Positions 1 to 8,745 of a stretch of 64,000 bases of DNA are shown here, piece after piece. Each line of letters begins with the position of its first letter. The first letter of the stretch is position 1. The notes under the pieces are model-generated. The model was not told where the DNA came from, ran no database searches, and was given only the letters and a program-made list of their open reading frames with translations. The DNA is taken from the NCBI RefSeq assembly GCF_900090205.1, contig NZ_LT607802.1:3798151-3862150 (forward strand), read 5' to 3'. The position numbers and the translations under genes are program-made. The stretch is from Vogesella sp. LIG4 (GTDB taxonomy: Bacteria > Pseudomonadota > Gammaproteobacteria > Burkholderiales > Chromobacteriaceae).

Positions 1-816
1 CACCGCATCCACACCTACCGCAAGCCGCTGCTGGTCTGGGGCCACGGCATCGTGATGGGCGGCGGCCTGGGGCTGATGGCCGGCGCCAGCCACCGCGTGG
101 CCACCGCCAGCACCCGCATCGCCATGCCGGAAATAACCATCGGCCTGTACCCGGACGTGGGCGGCAGCTGGTTCCTGCAACGCATGCCGGCACGCTGCGG
201 CCTGTTCCTCGGCCTGACCGGCACACCGCTGAACGCCCGCGACGCGCTGCTGACCAACCTGGCCGACCACATCCTGCCGCAAGCCGGCTGGCCGCTGCTG
301 CTGGATCTGCTGCGGCAGAGCGCCTGGCAGCCGGAGCCTGCGGCCAACCATGAGCTGCTCACCGCGCTGCTGGGCGAGCTGGAAGCCGGCAACGGCGACG
401 CGGTGCCGGAAGGCAATCTGGCGCGCAACCTGCCGGCCATCCATGCACTGCTGAACAAGGGCTCGCTGGCCGCCTTCGACCACGCGCTGCGCCACGGCAG
501 CTTCAACGACCCGTGGCTGGCGGCGGCCACCGACACCTACCGCGCCGGCTGCCCGGCCAGCGCCGCGGTGTGCTGGGAGATCTTCCACCGCGCGCGCCAC
601 CTGTCGCTGGCCGATGTGTTCCGCATGGAGTTGGCGCTGTCGGTGAACTTCTGTGCCGCACCGGATTTCCGCGAAGGCGTGCGCGCGCTGCTGGTGGACA
701 AGGACAGACAGCCACGCTGGTCGCGCCCCGCGCTGGCCGATGTGGATAGCAGCTATGTAGCGCAACATTTCGCTTCACCTTGGCGGCCACAAGACCATCC
801 ATTGGCTACCCTTTAA
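1..816 (+). CDS. Enoyl-CoA hydratase/isomerase family protein, probable 3-hydroxyisobutyryl-CoA hydrolase (5' truncated)
   Basis: The frame is open from the first base, so the start lies outside the window. The visible part begins within the crotonase fold: KPLLVWGHGIVMGGGLGLMAGASHRV is followed by AMPE, IGLYPDVGGSWFL and LTGTPL. The MGGG oxyanion-hole segment and the AMPE/PDVGGS signature are typical of 3-hydroxyisobutyryl-CoA hydrolases, which release 3-hydroxyisobutyrate from its CoA ester in valine degradation. The rest of the frame (about 250 residues) shows the usual C-terminal region of this subfamily, ending at TAA 814-816. The next gene, mmsB, starts 30 bases downstream on the same strand and catalyses the next step, which supports the hydrolase call over a generic enoyl-CoA hydratase. 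Confidence 0.85.
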   Translation, partial: HRIHTYRKPLLVWGHGIVMGGGLGLMAGASHRVATASTRIAMPEITIGLYPDVGGSWFLQRMPARCGLFLGLTGTPLNARDALLTNLADHILPQAGWPLLLDLLRQSAWQPEPAANHELLTALLGELEAGNGDAVPEGNLARNLPAIHALLNKGSLAAFDHALRHGSFNDPWLAAATDTYRAGCPASAAVCWEIFHRARHLSLADVFRMELALSVNFCAAPDFREGVRALLVDKDRQPRWSRPALADVDSSYVAQHFASPWRPQDHPLATL

Positions 817-846
817 ACAGGATTCCTCACTGCAAGGAGCCGCATC

Positions 847-1731
847 ATGCAACACATCGCATTCATTGGCCTGGGCAATATGGGCGGCCCGATGGCCATC
901 AACCTGGTGAAGGCCGGCTACGCCGTGCGCGGCTTTGACCTGTCGCCGGAGGCACTGGCGCACTTCGCCACCCACGGCGGCAACGCGGTGCGCTCGATAG
1001 CCGAAGCCGTGAACGGCGCCGATACCATCATCTCCATGCTGCCGGCCGGCAAACACGTGGCCGGCCTGTACCTGGGTGAAGAAGGCCTGTTCGCCAGCCT
1101 GCCGCAGGGCACCCTGGTGATCGACTGCAGCACCATAGACGCGCAGACCGCGCGCGAGGTTGGCCGCGTGGCCGAACACAGCGGGCTGTGCTTCATCGAC
1201 GCCCCGGTATCCGGCGGCACCGCCGGCGCTGCCGCCGGCACCCTCACCTTCATGGTGGGCGGCGATGCGGCCAACGTGGATGCCGCGCAGCCGCTGCTGT
1301 CGGCCATGGGAAAACGCCTCTTCCACGCCGGCGACATCGGCGCCGGGCAGATCGCCAAGGCCTGCAACAACATGCTGCTGGGCATCCTGATGGCCGGCAC
1401 CGCCGAAGCACTGGCCATGGGCGTTAAAAACGGGCTGGACCCGGCGGTACTGTCGGAGATCATGGTCAGCAGCTCCGGCCGCAACTGGGCGCTGGAGTTG
1501 TACAACCCGTGGCCGGGTGTGATGGACAACGTACCGGCCAGCCATGGCTACCAGGGCGGCTTCATGTCCGAGCTGATGCTGAAAGACCTGGGCCTGGCCG
1601 AAGAAATGGCACTGCACAGCCATGCGGCCAACCCGCTGGGCGCACTGGCACGCAGCCTGTACGAACAGCACGTGGCCGCCGGCAACGGCAAGCTGGATTT
1701 CTCCAGCATCGTGCAGCAGTTCCGCCGCTGA
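847..1731 (+). CDS. mmsB: 3-hydroxyisobutyrate dehydrogenase
   Basis: This 294-residue cytosolic NAD-dependent enzyme oxidises 3-hydroxyisobutyrate to methylmalonate semialdehyde in valine catabolism. The N-terminus IAFIGLGNMGGPMAINLVKAGY is the Rossmann dinucleotide motif GLGNMG. FIDAPVSGGTAGAAAGTLTFMVGG around residues 115-140 is the substrate-binding DAPVSGG motif of beta-hydroxyacid dehydrogenases. GQIAKACNNMLL around residue 168 carries the catalytic lysine (K in AKACNN). The length matches the family. The ATG is preceded by AAGGAG at a good distance. It follows the hydrolase gene by 30 bases, so the two are probably co-transcribed. Confidence 0.95.
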   Translation: MQHIAFIGLGNMGGPMAINLVKAGYAVRGFDLSPEALAHFATHGGNAVRSIAEAVNGADTIISMLPAGKHVAGLYLGEEGLFASLPQGTLVIDCSTIDAQTAREVGRVAEHSGLCFIDAPVSGGTAGAAAGTLTFMVGGDAANVDAAQPLLSAMGKRLFHAGDIGAGQIAKACNNMLLGILMAGTAEALAMGVKNGLDPAVLSEIMVSSSGRNWALELYNPWPGVMDNVPASHGYQGGFMSELMLKDLGLAEEMALHSHAANPLGALARSLYEQHVAAGNGKLDFSSIVQQFRR

Positions 1732-1741
1732 GCAGGCGCAG

Positions 1742-1832
1742 GGCGGAAGCCCGGCTATGCCGGGCGTTCCGCCACCGCCAGTCGAATCAGTACTGGCGCA
1801 CAAGGCGGATCGCCCCTGCGGGGCATCCGCCC
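1742..1832. terminator. Two tandem strong hairpins after mmsB
   Basis: The first hairpin (1742-1772) pairs GGCGGAA and GCCCGGC with GCCGGGC and TTCCGCC. The second (1804-1831) pairs GGCGGAT and GCCCC with GGGGC and ATCCGCC. Neither is followed by a clear T-run on the plus strand, so they may stabilise the 3' end of the upstream mRNA or act as weak or factor-assisted terminators rather than classical intrinsic terminators. Confidence 0.45.
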
Positions 1833-1894
1833 TGCTTGTCAGCTGCCCATGCAGCTTGCGGTTGAGCAAAGCCTACCCCTCCGGAGCCATCGCC

Positions 1895-2317
1895 ATGTTT
1901 ACCTACGTCTGCCTGGGCACCAACGATCTTGCGCGGGCTTGCCGGTTTTACGATGCGGCAATGGGTGCGCTCGGCCTGTCGCGCTGCGATATCTCGCAGG
2001 AAGCTGACTGGGAAGGTTGGGCCGGCTGGGGCACTTATGAACATGGCGGCCAGCAGGAAGTGGCGCTGTGGGTATGCAAACCATTCGATGGCGCACCGGC
2101 CTCACCCGGCAATGGCAGCATGGTGGCTCTGCGGGCCAGCAGCTGGCGGCAGGTGCAGCAGTTCCACGCCGCGGCCCTGGCCCATGGCGGCACGTCAGAA
2201 GGCGAGCCGGGTCTGCGCCCGCAGTACGATGCCGATTTCTATGCCGCCTATGTCCGCGACCCCGATGGCAACAAGCTGGCAGCCGTTTGCCGGGGCTTCA
2301 CTGCGCCGCAGGCGTAG
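1895..2317 (+). CDS. VOC (glyoxalase/bleomycin resistance) superfamily protein
   Basis: This 140-residue protein has the layout of a single-domain VOC protein. MFTYVCLGTNDLARACRFYDAAMGALG is the first beta-alpha-beta unit, with the FYDAAMGALG helix. The C-terminus YAAYVRDPDGNKLAAVCRG is the classic VOC end motif YVRDPDGN. The ATG at 1895 is chosen because the family begins just before this first strand; GGAG lies about ten bases upstream. Longer in-frame extensions run back through mmsB and its hairpins and are not credible. Substrate unknown; relatives include metal-dependent dioxygenases, glyoxalases and drug-binding proteins. Gene order does not identify a pathway. Confidence 0.8.
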   Translation: MFTYVCLGTNDLARACRFYDAAMGALGLSRCDISQEADWEGWAGWGTYEHGGQQEVALWVCKPFDGAPASPGNGSMVALRASSWRQVQQFHAAALAHGGTSEGEPGLRPQYDADFYAAYVRDPDGNKLAAVCRGFTAPQA

Positions 2318-2682
2318 TCATTGAGCCGGGCACCAGCCAGGCTGATGCGGCCAACCTTTGCCTCAGCGGACAGCACATCAGCAGCACCCGCAGGCAAATA
2401 AACACCCGCACAAGCGCCATTTTCTGCCCCGCTCACGCCACAACCCGCCCGCCACGGTACTGTGTTATCGAAATTAGCAACAAAAGCACCACAATGCCTG
2501 CATTTTCAACAGCAAGGCCCAGGTAATCGGAGTACACTAGCGGCTCGCGTTCTTCCCAATCAGCGCGATCTCTTCTTGGCCCTTGGCTTCCTGCCCGGCC
2601 CACCTTCGACAAACAGAACTCTTGCCCTCCCGGATTGGTATTGCGTTGCGCAATGGGTAGGCAGCTGCTTGCAAACTAATAA
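2318..2682. other. Intergenic gap: leader of rhlE
   Basis: 365 bases without a convincing gene. It holds one copy of the dispersed 11-mer TGCGGCCAACC (2346-2356) just after the VOC gene. The 3' half is probably the untranslated leader of the RNA helicase gene, whose leaders are often long in proteobacteria. A TACACT at about 2533 could be a -10 box but has no convincing -35 partner. Confidence 0.4.
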
Positions 2683-4431
2683 ATGTCAGAATCGAATTTT
2701 GCCGCACTGGGCCTTGCCGAGCCCATCCTGCGAGCCGTAGCCGATACCGGCTACACCCAGCCTACCCCTATCCAGGCGCAGGCCATTCCGCAAGTACTGC
2801 AAGGTGGCGACCTGTTGGCCGCAGCCCAGACCGGTACCGGTAAAACCGCCGGCTTTACCCTGCCGCTGCTGCACCGCCTGATGGATGCCCCCAGCAAACA
2901 GAAAGGCCGCCCGCGCGCGCTGGTGCTGACCCCTACCCGCGAACTGGCGGCCCAGGTGGAAGAATCGGTACGCGAGTACGGCAAATACCTGTCGCTCAAA
3001 TCCATGGTGATGTTCGGCGGTGTCGGCATCAACCCGCAGATCAACGCGCTGAAAAAGCCGGTGGACATCCTGGTGGCCACCCCGGGCCGCCTGCTGGATC
3101 ACGCCGGCCAACGCACCGTTGACCTGTCCGGCGTGGAGATCCTGGTACTGGACGAAGCCGACCGCATGCTGGACATGGGCTTCATCCACGACATCAAGAA
3201 AGTGCTGGCGCTGCTGCCGGCACAGCGCCAGAACCTGCTGTTCTCCGCCACCTTCTCCGATGACATCAAGAAGCTGGCCGACAAGCTGCTGAACCAGCCC
3301 AAGCTGGTGGAAGTGGCGCGCCCGAACACCACCAACGAGCAGATCGCGCAGAAGGTTCACCTAGTGGACCGCGACCGCAAGACCGATCTCTTGATCGAAA
3401 TGATCAAGTCCGGCGACTGGCACCAGGTACTGGTATTCACCCGCACCAAGCACGGCGCCAACCGCCTGGCGGAAAAACTGGAAAAGGCCGGCATCGCCAG
3501 CATGGCGATTCACGGCAACAAGAGCCAGGGTGCGCGCACCAAGGCGCTGGCCGGCTTCAAGGACGGCAGCCTGCCGGTACTGGTTGCCACCGATATCGCC
3601 GCCCGCGGCCTGGATATCGAAGAGCTGCCGCACGTGGTGAACTACGAGCTGCCCAACGTGCCGGAAGATTACGTGCACCGCATCGGCCGTACCGGCCGTG
3701 CCGGCTGCACCGGCGAGGCGATCTCGCTGGTCTGCGTGGACGAGCTGGGCTTCCTGCGCGACATCGAGAAGCTGACCAAGAAACCGGTTGAGCGCTTCAG
3801 CCTGCCGGGCTTCGAAGCCGACATGGACGCGGAACCGCAAGCCATCGAAATCGGCCTCGGCCGCTACATCCACGGCGCACTGGTACCGACCACCGCACCG
3901 AAAGGCGCCAAGGGCGACAGCCGTGGCCGCGGCGGCCAGCGCCGCCAGGGCCAGGGTCAAGGCCAGAACCGTGCCAAACCGGCCGATGGCGGCGACAAAC
4001 CGCGCCAGCAGCAGGCCAAGCCCGCAGCCAAGCAGAACGATGCCGGCAAGCCGCGCAGCGACAAGCCCCGCTCCGACCGCCAGCAGCCGCAGGCGCAGCA
4101 AGGCCAGAAGCGCCAGCAACAGCAAGCGCAGCCGCAGCAACGCAAGCCGCAGGAAAAGCGCAACAAGCCGCTGCCGGGCATGAACGAGCCGAACGGCAAT
4201 GTGTTCTACGACGATGGCCCGCGCCAGCCGTCGCTGACCATGCACGAGCTGAGCCAGGGCCTGATCCCGGGCAAACAGCCGCGCCAGGGCAATGGGCCGC
4301 GCCAGCAGCAGGGCTACAGCCAGGGTGGCAGCAATGGCGGCAACAACAGCAACCGTCGCGGTGGCAGCGGCAAGCCGCGCCAGCAGCAGTCGGCGCTGTT
4401 CAGCCCGCCGCCCAAGCGTGGCGAGCGCTAA
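2683..4431 (+). CDS. rhlE: DEAD-box ATP-dependent RNA helicase RhlE
   Basis: This 582-residue cytosolic RNA helicase unwinds short duplexes in ribosome assembly and RNA turnover. The helicase motifs appear in order: the Q-motif region [14 protein letters not shown], motif [10 protein letters not shown], Ia [15 protein letters not shown] ([14 protein letters not shown]), III SAT (LFSATF), [12 protein letters not shown] and [12 protein letters not shown]. The core ends near residue 400. A long low-complexity basic tail rich in Q, R, K, P and G follows (about 410-582), typical of RhlE and related helicases and used for RNA binding. The ATG 2683 lies right before the conserved ALGL segment; no strong Shine-Dalgarno sequence is seen. 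A palindromic terminator follows. Confidence 0.93.
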   Translation: MSESNFAALGLAEPILRAVADTGYTQPTPIQAQAIPQVLQGGDLLAAAQTGTGKTAGFTLPLLHRLMDAPSKQKGRPRALVLTPTRELAAQVEESVREYGKYLSLKSMVMFGGVGINPQINALKKPVDILVATPGRLLDHAGQRTVDLSGVEILVLDEADRMLDMGFIHDIKKVLALLPAQRQNLLFSATFSDDIKKLADKLLNQPKLVEVARPNTTNEQIAQKVHLVDRDRKTDLLIEMIKSGDWHQVLVFTRTKHGANRLAEKLEKAGIASMAIHGNKSQGARTKALAGFKDGSLPVLVATDIAARGLDIEELPHVVNYELPNVPEDYVHRIGRTGRAGCTGEAISLVCVDELGFLRDIEKLTKKPVERFSLPGFEADMDAEPQAIEIGLGRYIHGALVPTTAPKGAKGDSRGRGGQRRQGQGQGQNRAKPADGGDKPRQQQAKPAAKQNDAGKPRSDKPRSDRQQPQAQQGQKRQQQQAQPQQRKPQEKRNKPLPGMNEPNGNVFYDDGPRQPSLTMHELSQGLIPGKQPRQGNGPRQQQGYSQGGSNGGNNSNRRGGSGKPRQQQSALFSPPPKRGER

Positions 4432-4491
4432 GCCGCTGCGAGCGATCTGCTGCGCGTCGGCGATACGGCGTTGAAAACAGATCCACAAAAC

Positions 4492-4520
4492 AAAAGCCAC
4501 CGCATGCGGTGGCTTTTTTG
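4492..4520. terminator. Bidirectional intrinsic terminator
   Basis: AAAAGCCACCGC pairs directly with GCGGTGGCTTTT and is followed by TTTTTTG on the plus strand and by AAAA (T-run) on the minus strand. It ends rhlE and also the convergent minus-strand CinA-type gene. Confidence 0.9.
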
Positions 4521-4537
4521 TTGCCTGCGCCGGACGT

Positions 4538-5299
4538 TCAGGCCGCAGCAGGCCGTTCGCGCAGCTCGTAGCCACGCGCCTGCAATGCCTGCCGCCATTC
4601 CGCCAGTGCAATCGCCACCAGCGCCGGCTGGCCGCTGAAGCCGAATTCGATGTGCATCTCCGGAATCGCCTCGCTGCCGAAGCTCGGCAGGCAGGAAAAA
4701 CGCAGCGCCGGGTAGCGGTCGACAAACTCCTGCATCAGGCTGATCAGGTCGCCCTCCTTCGCCCGCAACGCGATGCAGCCCTGCTCCACGTCCGGACTGT
4801 CGCTGTGCAGCTGGCGGTAGTGCGTGTCCAGCACCCATTCCACCATCGGCCAGGCCATGCTGGGAAAGCCCGGCACGAAGTGCACATTGCCGCAGCTGAA
4901 GCCGGGAATCTGGTTCACCGGGTTGGGGATGATGCTGGCCGATGCCGGAAAGGCACCCATATTGATGCGGTGCGGATAGGCTTCCGCGCCGAAGCGGCCT
5001 TCGATCAGTTCACGTGCCTGCGGGTGCACGGTCAGCAATTCGCCCAGCGCCCGTGCGGCACAGCCACGGGTATGGTCGTCCGGCGTGGCGCCGATGCCGC
5101 CAAAGCTGAACACCAATTCGCCACTGGCAAAGGCACGGCGCAGCGCGGCTTCGATGCGCTGCGGGTCATCCCCCAGGTATTCCGCCCAGGCGAGCTTCAT
5201 GCCACGCGCCGCCAGGATGCGGATCACTGCCTGCAAGTGCTTGTCCTGGCGTTTGCCGGACAGCAGCTCGTCCCCGATGATCAGCACGCCCACCTTCAT
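4538..5299 (-). CDS. CinA-type molybdopterin-binding domain protein (competence/damage-inducible protein A family)
   Basis: 253 residues. The N-terminus MKVGVLIIGDELLSGKRQDKH is the MoCF/MPT-binding fold of the CinA N-terminal domain (IGDELLSG), and FSFGGIGATPDDHT around residue 75 is the GGIGATPDDxT motif. VPGFPSMAWPMVEW is the matching PGxPxM segment. The protein stops after this domain and lacks the C-terminal nicotinamide-nucleotide amidase domain of full-length CinA, so a deamidase role should not be assumed; short forms are usually annotated as molybdopterin-binding proteins. The ATG at 5299 starts right at the conserved strand. The stop of the upstream ydcF-like gene lies 5 bases away, so the two are probably one transcript. 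Confidence 0.85.
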   Translation of the reverse strand: MKVGVLIIGDELLSGKRQDKHLQAVIRILAARGMKLAWAEYLGDDPQRIEAALRRAFASGELVFSFGGIGATPDDHTRGCAARALGELLTVHPQARELIEGRFGAEAYPHRINMGAFPASASIIPNPVNQIPGFSCGNVHFVPGFPSMAWPMVEWVLDTHYRQLHSDSPDVEQGCIALRAKEGDLISLMQEFVDRYPALRFSCLPSFGSEAIPEMHIEFGFSGQPALVAIALAEWRQALQARGYELRERPAAA

Positions 5300-5304
5300 A
5301 TGCC

Positions 5305-6078
5305 TTACCTCGCGATAAATGACCGGACTGTATAGTACGCCAGCCCCAGCAGTTCGCGCAGTGCCTGATGCGTCTCCTGCATCGCCCTGCCCTGCGGAAT
5401 CCACAACAGCAGACCGCTGCCATCGTAGCGGGTAAAGCCGGTAGGCGCCGCCACCACCTGCAGACCCTGCGCGGTGAAGAACGGCACCGCCCGCCGCATG
5501 TGCCAGGCCTGCGTCACCAGCGTGATGCGGCCAACCCCTGCCGGCTTGAGCAGCGAGGCGCTGAGGCGCGCATTGTCCAGCGTGGTATCGGAGCCCGACT
5601 CCACCCAGCGCGGCTGCAGGCCGTAATCTTCGCGCAGCGTGCGCGCCATCACCTGTGCCTCCGGTTCGCCACCCAGCGGCGCCCCGCCGGTCAGCAGCAG
5701 CGGCAGCCCGGTACGCCGAGCCAGCCACGCGGCGTAGCGCAACCGGCCGGCGGTATCGGCGCTCAGCACGTTGGCCGCATACTCCGGCGCCGGCCGCTTG
5801 CCACCGGACAGCACCACGATGGCCTGGGTATCGGCCACCTGCGCCAGCGCTGCCGGCGGGTAGCGCTCCAGCCAGCCATTGAGGGTGATGGCCGTAATCG
5901 GCAAGGACAGCAGCCAGGCCAGCAGCAGGCTGCCGGCAAGCAACAGCCGGCCACATGCCGGCCAGCGGCGGCGGCAGGCCAGTGCCAGCAGCAGCGGCAA
6001 CAGGTAGCTGAATGGCGGCAACAGCAAGGCACCCAGCAGCTGGTGCCAGAACACGGTGAGACTGATCGCGCTGGTCAT
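5305..6078 (-). CDS. YdcF family (DUF218) membrane protein
   Basis: 257 residues from the ATG at 6078 (MTSAISLTVFWHQLLGALLLPPFSY). Two or three hydrophobic segments in the first 75 residues are followed by a DUF218 domain: AIVVLSGGKRPAPEYA, the LTGGAPLGGEPEAQVMARTL segment, VESGSDTTLDNARLSASLL and ITLVTQAWHMRRAVPFF. This is the SanA/YdcF/ElyC type linked to envelope and peptidoglycan-precursor metabolism; the exact reaction is unknown. A longer reading to 6153 would run into the livF terminator, so I chose the internal ATG, although no clear ribosome site precedes it. An exact copy of the dispersed 11-mer lies just upstream at 6096-6106. Confidence 0.8.
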   Translation of the reverse strand: MTSAISLTVFWHQLLGALLLPPFSYLLPLLLALACRRRWPACGRLLLAGSLLLAWLLSLPITAITLNGWLERYPPAALAQVADTQAIVVLSGGKRPAPEYAANVLSADTAGRLRYAAWLARRTGLPLLLTGGAPLGGEPEAQVMARTLREDYGLQPRWVESGSDTTLDNARLSASLLKPAGVGRITLVTQAWHMRRAVPFFTAQGLQVVAAPTGFTRYDGSGLLLWIPQGRAMQETHQALRELLGLAYYTVRSFIAR

Positions 6079-6136
6079 GATGATGGCAATAAACAGGTTG
6101 GCCGCATGGTAACGGCAAGCAGGACAAGCCACAAAC

Positions 6137-6166
6137 AAAAACGCCTCCGGCAAGCCGGAGGCGTTT
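6137..6166 (-). terminator. Intrinsic terminator of the liv operon
   Basis: On the minus strand AACGCCTCCGG pairs with CCGGAGGCGTT around a CTTG loop and is followed by TTTTTG. It lies 18 bases after the livF stop. Confidence 0.9.
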
Positions 6167-6183
6167 GATTGGGCAAGTGCGGT

Positions 6184-6894
6184 TTATTCGCCGAGGTAGG
6201 CGTTACGCACGCGCTCGTCGGCCAGCAGCTCGTGCGCCGGGCCGCTCATGGAGATGCGACCGCTCTCCATTACGTAGCCGCGCTGCGACACTTCCAGTGC
6301 CAGCTTGGCGTTCTGCTCCACCAGCAGCATGGTCACGCCTTCCTTGGCCACCATCTGGATGATCTCGAAGATCTTTTCCACGATCAGCGGCGCCAGGCCC
6401 ATGGACGGCTCGTCCAGCAGCAGCAGCTTGGGCTGGGAAACGATGGCACGTGCCATCGCCACCATCTGCTGCTCGCCGCCGGACAGGGTGCCGGCCAGCT
6501 GCTTCTGACGCTCCTTCAGACGCGGGAACAGCTCGTAGCCACGCTCGATGTCGCTCTGGATGCCAGCCTTGTCGTTGCGGTGGAAGCCGCCCATTTGCAG
6601 GTTTTCTTCCACGGTCAGCTTGCCGAAGATGCCGCGACCTTCCGGCACCATCACCAGGCCGTTGCGCACAAAGTTGTGCGGCGCAATGGCGGAGGTGTCC
6701 TTGCCGTCGAAGTTGATGCTGCCGCCGGACTTCTTCACCATGCCCACCAGGGTTTTCAGCGTGGTGGTCTTGCCGGCGCCGTTGGCACCGATCAGGGTCA
6801 CCAGCTCGCCCTTGTTGATGTGAAAATCGATGCCGCGCACGGCCTGGATGCCGCCGTAGGCGACTTGCAGGTTTTTGACTTCCAAGAGACTCAT
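6184..6894 (-). CDS. livF: Branched-chain amino acid ABC transporter ATP-binding protein LivF
   Basis: 236 residues, the usual LivF length. It has Walker A GANGAGKTT near residue 38, the ABC signature LSGGEQQMVAMARA, Walker B LLLLDEPSMGLAP (typical of the LivF subfamily) and a switch histidine region MLLVEQNA. It works with LivG at the inner membrane to power import of Leu/Ile/Val or related substrates through LivHM. The ATG overlaps the livG stop by four bases (ATGA), so translation is coupled. It is the last gene of the operon. Confidence 0.95.
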   Translation of the reverse strand: MSLLEVKNLQVAYGGIQAVRGIDFHINKGELVTLIGANGAGKTTTLKTLVGMVKKSGGSINFDGKDTSAIAPHNFVRNGLVMVPEGRGIFGKLTVEENLQMGGFHRNDKAGIQSDIERGYELFPRLKERQKQLAGTLSGGEQQMVAMARAIVSQPKLLLLDEPSMGLAPLIVEKIFEIIQMVAKEGVTMLLVEQNAKLALEVSQRGYVMESGRISMSGPAHELLADERVRNAYLGE

Positions 6895-7661
6895 GAGTGT
6901 GCCGCTCCCAGGTATGCTTCGATAACTTTAGGATCCTTGCGCACCGCCTCCGGCACGCCTTCCGCGATCTTCTTGCCGTAATCCAGCACGGCGATGCGGT
7001 CACACAGGCCCATCATGAGTTTCACGTCGTGTTCGATCAGCAGCACGGTCACGCCGTCGTTGCGGATCTTTTCCATCAGTGCTTTCAGACCTTCGGTCTC
7101 GCTCGGGTTCATGCCGGCGGCCGGTTCGTCCAGCGCCAGCAGCTTCGGCTCGGTAGCCAGTGCGCGGGCGATTTCCAGGCGACGCTGGTGGCCGTAGGAC
7201 AGGTTGCGGGCACGCTCGTACGCCACATCCTCGATACCCACGTAGCGCAGCAGCTCCCAGGCCTTGGCCTCGATGGCGGCTTCTTCCTGACGCACGGACT
7301 TGGTGCGCAGCACCGCGCCCAGGGCGTTGGCCTTGGAGCGGATGTGACGGCCCACCATCACGTTTTCCAGCGCCGTCATTTCATGGAACAGACGGATGTT
7401 CTGGAAGGTACGGGCGATACCGCCGGCCACCACGATGTGCGGAGGGGCACGGAACAGGTCCTGGCCGGCGAAGGTAAAGGTACCTTCGTCCGGGGTGTAC
7501 AGGCCGGTCAGCACGTTGAACAGGGTGGTCTTGCCGGCGCCGTTCGGGCCGATCAGACCGTAGATTTCGCCCTTGTTGATGTGCAGGGCAACATTGTTGA
7601 GGGCATGCAGACCGCCAAAGCGTTTGTGGATGCCTTCGATTTTCAGCAGAACTTCAGCCAT
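6891..7661 (-). CDS. livG: Branched-chain amino acid ABC transporter ATP-binding protein LivG
   Basis: 256 residues with Walker A GPNGAGKTTLFN, signature LSYGHQRRLEIARALA and Walker B LLALDEPAAGMNPSE. The AAGMNPxE string and the C-terminal EAYLGA end are hallmarks of LivG rather than LivF. It is a cytoplasmic ATPase partner of LivF. The ATG at 7661 lies 3 bases after the livM stop and has an AAAGG ribosome site inside the end of livM. Confidence 0.95.
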   Translation of the reverse strand: MAEVLLKIEGIHKRFGGLHALNNVALHINKGEIYGLIGPNGAGKTTLFNVLTGLYTPDEGTFTFAGQDLFRAPPHIVVAGGIARTFQNIRLFHEMTALENVMVGRHIRSKANALGAVLRTKSVRQEEAAIEAKAWELLRYVGIEDVAYERARNLSYGHQRRLEIARALATEPKLLALDEPAAGMNPSETEGLKALMEKIRNDGVTVLLIEHDVKLMMGLCDRIAVLDYGKKIAEGVPEAVRKDPKVIEAYLGAAHS

Positions 7662-7664
7662 GGC

Positions 7665-8723
7665 TTAACCTTTCTTGGCATCGTCGAACTCGGCCTGGCG
7701 TCGCTTGGACGGCCACATGCCTTCTGGGCGGGTCAGCATCATGACAACCATGGCCAGACCGAACAGCAGCATACGAGCATTTTCAGGATCGACGATCATC
7801 TTGCCGAAGGTGTGCATCTGCAGCGGGCCGATCACGTCACGCAGGATTTCCGGCGCAATGGTCAGCACCACGGCACCCAGGATCACGCCCGGGATGTGGC
7901 CCATACCGCCCAGCACCACCATGGCCAGGATCATGATCGATTCCAGCAGGCTGAAGGATTCCGGCGAGATGAAGCCCTGGAACGCCGCGAACAGGCCACC
8001 GGCCACACCACCGGACAGCGCGCCCAGTGCGAAAGCCAGCAGTTTGATGTTGCGGATGTTCAGGCCCATGGCGGAAGCCGCAATGTAGTCTTCACGCATC
8101 GCCACCCAGGCACGACCGATACGGGAGTGCTGCAGGCGGGAAACCATGATCACTACCAGTACGGTCAGTGCCAGGAACATGTAGTAGTACAGGTGTACCG
8201 GGTTCAGCGAGAGGGAACCGATGATGGTTTCCTTGCCCAGCGAGAAGCCGGCGAACTGGATCGGGTCTACCAGGTTGATACCCTGCGGGCCGTTGGTGAT
8301 GTTGATCGGTGCGTTCAGGTTGTTCATGAAGATACGCACGATCTCACCGAAACCCAGGGTCACGATGGCCAGGTAGTCACCCTTCAGCTTCAGTACCGGA
8401 GTACCCAGCAGGATGCCGAAGAAGGCGGCACAACCTGCGCCCAGCGGGATGGTGATGTAGAACGGCAGGTGGATGCCGAAGTGCGGCGAACCCAGCAGCG
8501 CGAAGGTGTAGGCACCCACGGCGTAGAAGGCGATGAAGCCCAGGTCCAGCAGGCCGGCAAAGCCCACCACGATGTTCAGACCCAGCGCCAGCATTACGTA
8601 CAGCAGCGCAAAGTCGATGGTACGCACCCAGGCGTTGCCCAGCGTGCCGCTGACCACGAAGGGCAGCACCGCCAGCACGATGGCCGAAGCCAGGAAGGTG
8701 CCGAGTTTCTTGTTGCTTGTCAT
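7665..8723 (-). CDS. livM: Branched-chain amino acid ABC transporter permease LivM
   Basis: 352-residue inner-membrane permease with many hydrophobic segments. The conserved LivM region GDYLAIVTLGFGEIVRIFMNN lies near residue 125, and the cytoplasmic coupling loop SRIGRAWVAMREDYIAASAMGLN (EAA-like) follows. The C-terminus LARPEGMWP-type end (LTRPEGMWPSKRR) is typical. The ATG has AGGAG eight bases upstream. It lies between livH and livG. Confidence 0.95.
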   Translation of the reverse strand: MTSNKKLGTFLASAIVLAVLPFVVSGTLGNAWVRTIDFALLYVMLALGLNIVVGFAGLLDLGFIAFYAVGAYTFALLGSPHFGIHLPFYITIPLGAGCAAFFGILLGTPVLKLKGDYLAIVTLGFGEIVRIFMNNLNAPINITNGPQGINLVDPIQFAGFSLGKETIIGSLSLNPVHLYYYMFLALTVLVVIMVSRLQHSRIGRAWVAMREDYIAASAMGLNIRNIKLLAFALGALSGGVAGGLFAAFQGFISPESFSLLESIMILAMVVLGGMGHIPGVILGAVVLTIAPEILRDVIGPLQMHTFGKMIVDPENARMLLFGLAMVVMMLTRPEGMWPSKRRQAEFDDAKKG

Positions 8724-8745
8724 TTAGATGTGCTCCTACCTGGAC

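Noticed and set aside
4538..5299. Calling the CinA-type protein a full competence protein linked to the uptake motif
   Set aside because: It lacks the C-terminal CinA domain, and such proteins are not receptors for uptake sequences; the proximity is not evidence.
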